64,000 nucleotides of DNA from Strongylocentrotus purpuratus. Taxonomy: Eukaryota; Echinodermata; Echinoidea; Camarodonta; Strongylocentrotidae. Positions 55,243 to 64,000 of this stretch are shown here, one piece after another. The stretch is taken from contig NW_022145612.1 of assembly GCF_000002235.5 (NCBI RefSeq), forward strand, positions 14,686,809-14,750,808, in the 5' to 3' direction. The notes under the pieces were generated by a model, which saw only the letters and a list, made by a program, of their open reading frames with translations, made no database searches and had not been told where the DNA came from. A program made the translations under genes and the position numbers. Positions within the stretch are counted from its first letter, which is position 1, and the number at the start of each line of letters is the position of its first letter.

Positions 55243-58200
55243 TAGTCTAGTTCTGGACCCTATATTGATTTTTGTTATTCGCCGACTATAAGCGTTAAGC
55301 CGAGTGATGCGATCCTTAGTGATCGCGAGTCCCCAACTAACTAGACCAATTGTCTCTAGCTAGACCAATTGCTTAATGTGACGTCAAGGGTCAAAAGTTC
55401 ACAAACAAGTGATTCATAAATATTCATGAAGTTACTGTCAATCAAACTTCGCTCGCGATGTTTTACGTTTTACACGTGGGATTCTAGTCCAGAAAGGGTC
55501 AAAAGATCAAGCCTTATTACGTAATTTTGATAGCGCCCAATTATGCATAAACATACACGTACTGCTGTGTGCTACAGGTGTATGTGACATTTCGAACTCC
55601 CCTTGCCTCATGCACAGATGCCTAGCTAACTATACTTCGCTGCGCGAAACGCTTTCATTTAGCGTTCGGCAGGATTCAACGTTGTCTATTTGCAAGACCC
55701 TATTACAAAGCTATTACAAAGCTACTAAGGGTCATTTTTAAAGACGTGCACCGGAAATTGATAAATATTGGAAAATATATAACTTTAAATAATAATTGTG
55801 CATTATTGTTGTCATTTTAAATAGATTTTGTTTAGATTTCAAATCAATATTTCCACTTTTTGTGAAATTATCAGCATGCGTTTATGACGATAGACTAGGC
55901 CTTCAACACGCTGATATAAAATAAAGAGGGTCAAAGTCAAATATCATGCTTATATATGTCCATGCTTAGTTTTTGAAATGCCTGCCACTACCAAACTAAG
56001 CACAAGTTATTTATTAGAAAGATTCTATCATATCACACAATGACAATATTTCAGAAATTTTAATTTTTTATTGGCCCTTTTGACGTATTTTGTTGATAAT
56101 ATTTCAAGGGAACCTTGAAACCACCATTAGTTTCGAGTCATATTAAAGTAGATCAAATTATCTACATTTTGATACCAATCTCAACGGAATTGAAATTAAT
56201 TAACAACGCAATATTAAAACGTTATTACCCATATATCAAAATTTGAAGTGCCTTTTTTCATAAGTTTCCAGGAAATTGTGCATGTAAAAATGTGAACTGC
56301 ATACTCGAGGTGAAGGGGAATTGGGAGAAAGAGGAAGAAAAGGGGAAGGAGACAAGAATAGAAGGGGGAAGACAGAGAGGCGGAACTGATAAGAAACACT
56401 ATATAGGGAGAAGACAAGGAGAAGGGAAAAAAGGTAAATTAAAAAGGGAGAAGTGCTGATTAAAAGTCAAGGTATTAACCTTACATGAGTGTTGCACATC
56501 ATTAACCTACATTTATGTTTCCCTTCATATAGTACTTATATAATACTGGTTTGTGCAACTTTATGATTTCCTTAAAAATAACTTGCAAAGCAAGTCATAA
56601 TCATCCATTTTATGGCATTTTAATACTTGTCATCATAGGAAGCCATGCAGTGGCATGTTATTATTGTGTTTATTCCTCTATGAATTAATAACCCTAAAAG
56701 TCTTCCAGTTACGGTGGCAAGTATGTAATGTTCTTGTACAGAGGAGTACCCCCCTCCCCTCTGCATGAGCAATTTCATTGCAATTTGCATTGAACCAAAC
56801 TTCTATTTTTGTTTAATACAGATTTTTTTGTTTCCCTTTTTTTTAAATTCCATATTAAAACAAAAAAATCATGAAAGTTGCGTAGAAATGGCTTGCATTT
56901 CACACATCTGATAATGTGTTTGAATTCAACCTGAAATTGGCATTTTCCAATAAGAAAGTACATCTCCAAAGTATAAGTCTGAATAATACAATTATAAACT
57001 GAACTAGAATGTATGATGACATAAAATGTGTTACGAAGTCATCCATTACTGGTAAAATAAATCATCATTCACAATAGAGCAGTTAAATGATAATCTCAGA
57101 TTAACAAAAAAGACAAATCCACGAGAGTATTGGAAATTTTGGAAAACCAAAAAAAGTAATAAGGCCTCACGAATGATTTTGTACATCTTTTGTAATTTGA
57201 ATGTTGCTCAAGTTAAAACAGGTGCACTAAGTTCACCAACCCGAAATAGTGTAAACATTGGACATGAATTATGAATTTGCTGTTTGAAATATATGTACAA
57301 TACAGTTGTCAATGCAATCGTAATCACCAAGCGAGATGCATGTAACAGCGCTAGTATAGTTCGAAAACTTGGAAGTTAGATATACAATGCCGCTATTGTT
57401 TCTATAGTAGTACGTGCATGTACATGTACATGTAGCTAGGCCTACATACAGTGTGTGCACCATGGAAATACACTACGCATGTATATAACACAGTAGTTTA
57501 TATCTTCAGAACTTATTGTATCTTTAGAGGAAATAATGTTAAAAGAGGAAGTTTTAATGGTCATTATACATTTAATTTGAATTAGAAGATTAATTTTGAG
57601 ACAACATGGCACTTTTTAAGGAATTATACAATCATTGTATCACCAGATCATACCAGATTTCCCCATTACTACTTCAAAATGCTGTCAAGCAAAGACTAGT
57701 ACTTTGGCTTGGAGGCACGGCCAATTTCATGGATCTCCCTGAAAAATCTCAGGGAAAGTCGTTAACTTGGGGCGCGTTCATGCTTGATTTTGACGGCCAG
57801 AATCAGGCATCTGTTACGCGTTTAGTTTAAAACACGCTTGCGTTCATGCTCACTTTTGTAGAATCACCGAAAAATGGCGATCACGATCGCTGATCGTAAA
57901 CTCACAAAAAGATGCGTTTACAATTTGTAAACGCGTTTAAATGGGGTCAACGCACTGACCTCTAGTGGGTCTACGTAGCATGCACAGTGAAGGTTTGCGA
58001 ATCCAGCTGGAAGACCAATTAAGGCCACACACTGAGAATTGCCTGGGGGAGCCAGAGAAGTAAGCATGAACAGTGCATCGTGGAACTGCGATCACGATGA
58101 GCGTTTACGATGAGCGTTTCAGATCGCTCATTCTGCCTTCAAAATTTAAGCATGAACGCAGCCTTGGAGGAATTGGACTGGACCCTATTCTAGCGCAGTT

Positions 58201-58296
58201 AGTGGGGGAATCGCGATCACTAAGGATCGTATCACTCGGCTTAACGCTTATAGTCGGTGAATAACAAAAATCAATATAGGGTCCAGAAATAGACTA
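55243..58296. mobile_element. Long-TIR DNA transposon, 3054 bp, 9-bp target duplication
   Basis: Inverted repeats of about 85 bp with only a few mismatches (TAGTCTAGTTCTGGACCCTA outward to 'ccttagtgatcgcga' inward) bound the element. ACGATTGGG is duplicated at 55234-55242 and 58297-58305, inside a minisatellite unit. A 9-bp duplication with long TIRs is typical of Mutator-like (MULE) elements; that assignment is inference. The interior has no transposase frame (longest about 74 codons), so it is non-autonomous. Confidence 0.88.
57771..58163. mobile_element. Inner TIR element inside the long-TIR transposon
   Basis: GCGCGTTCATGCTTGATTTT at the left is mirrored by 'aaaatttaagcatgaacgca' at the right (about 30 bp, imperfect). 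The centre has further inverted words ('gcgatcacgatcgctgatcg' and 'gcgatcacgatgagcg'). A target duplication is not clear ('cttgg' occurs at both sides). Confidence 0.55.
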
Positions 58297-59199
58297 ACGA
58301 TTGGGTGTACTGTTCTCGACTTTTAATCCTTATCTGAATTCAGTTATCCCCCTCCCGCGAAGTTTCGGCGTGTCATTAAATTATTAGAGAAAGTAGACGA
58401 TTCGTTAAACCATGCTCGACTCTAGTCTTAATTCTTGTCTGAACTCGGTTTACCCCTCCTGCAAGTTTTGAAGTTTCATTAAATTATTATAGAGAGAAGA
58501 CGCTTCGTTGCACCGTTTGATCGACTCTTAATAAGCCCTATTTATATGAATTCAGTTTCCCCCTCTCGCGCGAAGCGTGGAAGTTTTGACGTTTCATTAA
58601 ATTATTAGTGAAAGAAGACTATTTGTTTAACCGTGCTCGAATCTTAATCCTTGTCTGAATTCAGTTTCCCCCTTCCCGCGTGAAGCGCGAAAAAGCTTAG
58701 ACGATTCCTTAAATTATTAGAGAAAGCAGACGATTCGTTGTACCGTTTTTGACTCTTAATCCTTGTCTGAATTCAGTTTCCCCCTTCCCACGTGAAGCGC
58801 GAAAAAGCTTAGACGTTTCCTTAAATCATTAGAGAAAGCAGACGATTCGTTATACTGTTTTCGACTCTTCTAAATGAAGTTTTCCCCTCCCGCGCAAAGC
58901 GCGTAATTTTTTTTTGTTTCATCAAAATATAGAGAAAGGAAGACGATTCGAGAAAATACAAGTATTGTAGTTGTAGTTACTCTCGAAGCCGTCACAGCTG
59001 ATAAAAAGTCACAGTTCGTAGGTAAAAAAACTTTGGTCGATTGACAATATACATCTCACCGACTTCATACTTCTGCAAGAATACTGAGTTACTGACACAG
59101 CTGACCCGACACAGCAATTTATTTACCTGTGTCTTTCTTGCTTCCTCGACGACGAGACGACTCCACCCAACAAGTTCCCTCTCTCACCTCTCTTTCATT

Positions 59200-59465
59200 C
59201 CCCGTTTATTTTGTTTCTCTTTTCTCTTTTTTCTTTCTTCTTTTCCTTTTCTTTCTTTTCTTTCTTTTCCTTTTCTTTCTTTTCCTTTCTTTCCTCTCCT
59301 CCCTCTTTTTCTTTTTTCTCTTTCTTTATTCTTTTTTCTTTCCTTTCTTTTTCTTTCTTTCTTTCTTTCCTTTCTTTTTCTTTCTTTCTTTTCTTTCCTT
59401 TTCTTTTTTTCTTTTCTTTCCCTTTCCCTCTCTTTTTTCCCTCCGCCTTTTCTCTTTTTTTCCCT
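59200..59465 (+). repeat. (TTTC)n-rich polypyrimidine tract
   Basis: A 265-bp pure C/T strand made of TTTC, TTTCC and TTTTTC words. All three overlapping Phe/Ser/Leu open frames are artefacts. Confidence 0.97.
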
Positions 59466-59716
59466 GACGGCAGCGCAACTTTACTGACAATATCCTGGAG
59501 ATGCCCCTGGTTATATTGAAGCCCTAAAAAAATTGCGCTTCAAAATGATCAAGAAGTGCCTCAAAAAAGTTTAAAAAAAACTTTGAACGACCGGTTTGAC
59601 CATACTCGTTTTCCTCAATAGACTGTAGTGTTAATAAAACCTTTTGACAAACGCAAAATTTGACTTCGATTTTCAATCATAAACATCTTGATAATCAGAC
59701 GGGCGATCAGCTTTCA

Positions 59717-60396
59717 ATTTCAACGGTCCTCTATAGCATGAATATTTATATTTGCTGCACCGCTACCGTGCATGAGAACTTTTTCTACGCCATGTTGAAT
59801 CGACGATATACACTGTACATAATACATACATGTACGTGTTCATGTACATTTACAACATGGATGAATTGGTTTATGACAAGGAATCACCTATTTTTGCCTC
59901 TCATTTTTTTAATATTTAACTTTAGGAGGAAAATTATTCACAGTATCATGGTTTTGGTTTTTGTCATGCTACAGTACATGTACTGACCTGCTGAAAACAA
60001 GAAACTCTAACAAAACCCGTTTTAAAACTCGTTTTGGGGGGCTCACCATAACTGGATTAGGGCTTTAAGAATTCTAATACCATCAAGAAATGGGATCGAA
60101 TATTTAAGATTATACAACACCTACATGGATCCTTGTCATTTGATTGGAGGATTGTTGGTCACATGATATTCAATAGATCTTCTATTGCACAGGCGTACAT
60201 TTTTGGTTATATATGACTGCGTAGTGCGTACCTCTCTGCCGTGCGCGTATCCCTGCGTGTATCAGACGCGAAGGCAATCTGAATGTACATGTAATCTAGA
60301 AGACTTGAATCCAACTTTAAGTTATCTTTAATATAAGGAGTAAAGCATAATTTGTTGATTAAAGTATTAATTAGATCTTCTTCGATGTTGTATAAA
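59717..60396. other. Intergenic DNA
   Basis: No gene or repeat was identified except a possible MITE terminus ('ggattagggctttaag') near 60053-60069. Confidence 0.4.
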
Positions 60397-60520
60397 ACAA
60401 ATAATGAATGTTTCATTCATTCAATAGTGCAAATATTTTCATTCCTTCAAAGATTAGCATTATTTCTTTTAACTCATGAAAATATTTGCACTATTGAACT
60501 CATAACCATTCATTATTTGT
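60397..60520. repeat. 124-bp hairpin with a ~46-bp stem
   Basis: 'tcaatagtgcaaatattttc' at 60421 onward is a perfect 22-bp reverse complement of 60476-60497, and ACAAATAATGAATG (60397-60410) of 60507-60520. About 10 imperfect positions lie between the two helices. The loop is about 33 nt. It could be a small MITE or a hairpin RNA precursor. Confidence 0.85.
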
Positions 60521-60589
60521 ATATTACACACCAAGGGGTACAATCATCACAGCATCTATTGCATTGCTGATCAAATAGTGTGTAGTGAA

Positions 60590-63500
60590 GAATTCATGTG
60601 CATGTAGATGTACACTGTAGACTGTACAGGTACATATAATCATGAATAAGAAAAACAATTGAAGCTGGAATGGAAAATGAGCTCAGAACTTTACTTTAAG
60701 TATGGCTCTTTTTTTATAGACCTATCTAGAAGGCCAAGTGCACCATAACATCAACCCTAACATGATTTGAATAGATAGAGAAAAATCAAACAAGCATACA
60801 GTAGCACTGAAAATTACATCAAAATAAGTTTTAAAATAAGAAAGTTACAGCATTTCTAAGGTTACATTTTGGTATGCAATTGAGGAGCCAATGATGTCAC
60901 ACACCCACTATTCCATATGTATTTTTATTATATATGAAATTTCAAATATCTCAATTTTGTATAGATTTGATAATAAAGAAGTCAAATTCTGAATTGAATC
61001 ACAATAAGTTACCACATGATTTGTTCCATGATACTATGATAGTTTTACATTTTTGGAGCAAAAAATTAGAAAATTTGAAATGTTGTACAATAAAATACAA
61101 TAAAATAGTGGGTGTGTGACATCATAGGCTCACGCATGACAAAATGTGTATACTGACCATGTTATGCATTAGTATTTTGTGAAACTACATGTTTTACATG
61201 TAAAACTTTAAAATGCCATAACTTTCTTATTTTACATCATACTTTGATGAAATTGTTAGTGTTGTGCTTGATTGATTTTTCTTATTCAAATCAACTTGAT
61301 GTCTAGTTGGACTTCCTCAGATCATTCATGACAAACTCTCTTTCCCCTTCCATACATTAGTGGAGTTAGTTTAGGCTGCATTGTGTACTGTACATGTAGT
61401 GCAAGCATGTAGTATTTTCAGTGATACACTGTACATGTAGGTCCATAAAGTGGCTGGGGAGTGGCCTTGTGGTATTTGGCCAGAGGCTTAACCTCATGAC
61501 CCCATGTACAAGCATGGACCTACTATGTCCAGTCCATGCTAAACTCTCTATCAAGTCCCTGCATGTACACTGTACAATGTACATGTACATACAATCAGGA
61601 AGAAGAACAAAAATTGAAGCTGGAATGGAAAATGAGCTCAGAACTTTACTTTAAGTATGGCTCTTTTTTATAGACCTATCTAGAAGGCCAAGTGCACCAT
61701 ACATGTAACATCAAGCTGATTTGAATAAGTAGAGAATAATCAAACAAGCATAACACTGAAAATGTCATCAAAATAAGATTTGAAGAAAGAAAGTTACAGC
61801 ATTTTTAAGTTTTACATTTTTTTCATGAAACAGTGTTACAAATAACGTGGTTGGTATGCAAATGAGGGAGCCGATAATGTCACACTATCACTGTTCTTTA
61901 TGTACATGTATTTTATTATATGAAATTTCAGGTATATCAATTTTTTCATCAATTTAATATTAGAGAAGTTCTCAATTGAATCACAGTATACAATAATGTT
62001 GATTTTTCATTACATGAGAAGAAAAACTACTGGTATGTTTTACATTATTGGAGCAAAAAGATGAAATACCGGTATTTTAAGTTTATAAAACAAATTTCAT
62101 AAAAGATAGTGTGTGACATCATAGGCTTACTCATTTGCATACAGACCACGTTATGCATTTACTGGTAAATTATAATCACTGTTTTGTGAAACTACAGTAT
62201 ATACTACAGTACATACTACAGTACATACTACAGTACATATGTAAAACTTTAAAATGCCTCATAACTTTCTTATTTTACATCATACTTTGATGAAATTGTT
62301 AGTGTTGTGCTTGATTGATTTTTCTTATTCAAATCAACTTGATGTCTAGTTGGACTTCCTCAGATCATTCATGACAAACTCTCTTTCCCCTTCCATACAT
62401 TAGTGAGTTAGTTTAGGCTGCATTGTGTACTGTACATGTAGTGCAAGCATGTAGTATTTTCAGTGATACATACACATATAGGTCCATAAAGTGGCTGGGG
62501 AGTGGCCTTGTGGTATTTGGCCAGAGGCTTAACCTCATGACCCCATGTACAAGCATGGACCTACTATGTCCAGTCCATGCTAAACTCTCTATCAAGTCCC
62601 TGCATGTACACTGTGCAATGTACATTGTACATACAATCAGGAAGAAGAACAAAAATTGAAGCTGGAATGGAAAATGAGCTCAGAACTTTACTTCAAGTAT
62701 GGCTCTTTTTTATAGACCTATCTAGAAGGCCAAGTGCACCATAACATCAAGCTGATTTGAATAAGTAGAGAATAATCAAACAAGCATAACACTGAAAATG
62801 TCATCAAAATAAGATTTGAAGAAAGAAAGTTACAGCATTTTTAAGTTTTACATTTTTTTCATGAAACAGTGTTACAAATAACGTGGTTGGTATGCAAATG
62901 AGGGAGCCGATAATGTCACACTATCACTGTTCTTTATGTACATGTATTTTATTATATGAAATTTCAGGTATTTCAATTTTTTCATCAATTTAATAATAGA
63001 GAAGTTCTCAATTGAATCACAGTATACAATAATGTTGATTTTTCATTACATGAGAAGAAAAACTACTGGTATGTTTTACATTATTGGAGCAAAAAGATGA
63101 AATACCGGTATTTTAAGTTTATAAAACAAATTTCATAAAAGATAGTGTGTGACATCATAGGCTTACTCATTTGCATACAGACCACGTTATGCATTTACCG
63201 GTAAATTATAATCACTGTTTTGTGAAACTACAGTACATATTTTAAAATTTTAAAATGCCTCATAACTTTCTTATTTTACATTATATTGTGATGAAATTGT
63301 TAGTGTTATGCTTGTTTGATTTTACTTCAAATCAACTTGATGTCACTTCAAATCAACTTATGTCCAGTTGGACTTGGTCTTTAAGCTCCTTACATACTGT
63401 ATGTGTAGGTCATTTATATCATTTGTATGACAACCACTCTTTCCCCTTTCGTACATTAGTGTATAGGTACATTTAGTAGTTACATGTAAGCCTGTACTGT

Positions 63501-63640
63501 ATCTCTTTGGTAGTGCAAGCAATGATGTTCATCTAAACAGTGGCTGGGGAGTGGCCTTGTGAAAGGCACTGGTATTTGGCCAGAGGCTTAACCTCATGAC
63601 CCCATGTACAAGCTACTTGGTGCTCCATACTCCTTTCACA
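60590..63640. repeat. Tandem repeat with ~1.04-kb unit, about three copies
   Basis: 'gaagctggaatggaaaatga' starts at 60662, 61616 and 62658; 'tggctggggagtggccttgt' at 61451, 62492 and 63541. The second and third units are nearly identical; the first and the final partial one are diverged. Units contain 'acatgtacatgta' runs, a 'gtgtgacatcataggct' block and complementary 'aagaaagttacagcattt'/'cataactttcttatttta' arms. Small open frames recur in each unit but change between copies. Confidence 0.93.
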
Positions 63641-63849
63641 TTTGTTTTGCTTAAAGGTAAAGACCAGTATTGGAAACGCCCCAATTTCAATAAATGAAAT
63701 GGTAGCTCTTATTACCAATCAATCATGTGAAAGAATATGTTTTGACTACATGTACATGATGATAAAATTTATGCCGGGAAACCGCTTATTAATTGATATA
63801 TTTGGTAAATTAGTTTATCTATTGGGATGTGAGAGATAAACGCACATGT

Positions 63850-63980
63850 CCCGCATGTGTGCCTAGTCCCATATACATCTTTCTGTGTACAGTGCTTGTA
63901 ACTTTACCAAGACTGGACCAAATATCTTATCATTTTGATGATTCCAGAACCTTGCAGTACTACCATGGACTTACACACCA
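63850..63980. repeat. Dispersed repeat, partner of 7028-7160
   Basis: Same order and orientation of 'tagtcccatatacat', 'tctgtgtacagtgcttgtaa' and 'gattccagaaccttgca' as at 7.03-7.16 kb. It runs to the window end. Confidence 0.75.
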
Positions 63981-64000
63981 ATACTTACATGTATATGCTA

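Larger units (their letters stand above)
54657..58960. repeat. Minisatellite of the 'GCGCGTAGC' hAT family, interrupted
   Basis: It begins CAGGCGCGTAGCTAGG, matching the left end of 19371-20897, and continues as ~105-115-bp units with 'ctcccgcgcgaagcgcgg', 'gacgtttcattaaattatta', 'gacgattcgttgtaccgt' and 'ctcgactcttaatccttgtc'. About five units precede the 3-kb insertion at 55243 and about six follow it. No matching right terminus was found. Confidence 0.8.
54396..59509. mobile_element. hAT-type element, 5.1 kb, exact 8-bp target duplication
   Basis: Termini CAGGGGCGTCTCTAGAC and TCCTGGAGATGCCCCTG are inverted. GTTATATT is duplicated exactly at 54388-54395 and 59510-59517. The uninterrupted target is known from the partner MITE ('tggtgtaatattgaagccc' at 53769-53787). 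No transposase frame was found; the interior is filled with later insertions and a minisatellite. Confidence 0.88.
54320..59716. mobile_element. Inverted second copy of the 53481 MITE, split by a hAT element
   Basis: TTAA (54316-54319) then AGGGATCGTTTAACAATG leads into a segment that is the reverse complement of 53775-53857. After the hAT element (54396-59509) the match resumes at 59518 ('gaagccctaaaaaaattgcg') and runs to about 59716 as the reverse complement of 53593-53775. The far end beyond this is uncertain (a possible TTAAAGCCC-type end near 60067). Confidence 0.75.

Noticed and set aside
59041..59519. Three overlapping Phe/Ser/Leu-rich frames of 102-148 codons
   Set aside because: All arise from the 265-bp polypyrimidine tract, which lacks stops in every frame.
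61366..62659. Similar ~75-80-codon frames in successive 1.04-kb units
   Set aside because: They reflect repeat identity; frames shift and ends change between copies, with no sign of coding constraint.

Overview
The window is animal nuclear DNA, AT-rich and packed with repeats. Intron-containing genes, deuterostome-type Bel-Pao and CR1-like retrotransposons, tRNA-derived SINEs, hAT and TTAA-flanked MITEs, long C/G runs and abundant TACATGTA words together suggest a marine deuterostome, most likely an echinoderm such as a sea urchin. That assignment is inference; no diagnostic single-copy marker was compared.

Layout. (1) 1-4.8 kb: a four-exon sterol Delta8-Delta7 isomerase gene (EBP, + strand) with a reading-frame break in its first coding exon. 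(2) 4.8-10 kb: intergenic repeats, including a tRNA-headed SINE. (3) 10.0-12.3 kb: a two-exon C2H2 zinc-finger gene (- strand) with 11 fingers. (4) 15.4-40.6 kb: a tandem segmental duplication carrying two paralogous - strand genes for 3CxxC zinc-finger, receptor-transporting-protein-like, tail-anchored proteins (copy A 16.6-24.2 kb, copy B 26.9-40.5 kb). The two copies serve as natural empty and filled sites for each other. Copy A has gained hAT-type elements and a CR1 fragment. Copy B has gained an 8.8-kb, apparently intact Bel-Pao LTR retrotransposon in intron 2 (identical 1144-bp LTRs by eye, 5-bp target duplication, 1905-codon gag-pol) and a 5'-truncated non-LTR element. (5) 41.15-47.56 kb: an AT-rich satellite array of about 24-25 units of ~254 bp, grading into a ~510-bp dimeric higher-order repeat. 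(6) 47.6-53.4 kb: foldback and dispersed repeats and one weak small-ORF candidate. (7) 53.5-60 kb: a multi-level nest of DNA transposons (TTAA MITE, hAT, hAT-internal minisatellite, 3.05-kb long-TIR element with 9-bp target duplication, inner TIR element). (8) 60.4-64 kb: a 46-bp-stem hairpin and a ~1.04-kb tandem repeat.

The cellular genes do not form an obvious pathway: EBP acts in sterol synthesis in the ER, the C2H2 protein is a probable nuclear DNA-binding factor, and the 3CxxC pair resembles membrane-protein trafficking or innate-defence factors of the RTP family. The most informative features are the paralogue pair that dates its own insertions, the young Bel-Pao element and the transposon nest. 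Exon boundaries were placed by eye from GT-AG sites and frame continuity, with no transcript evidence.
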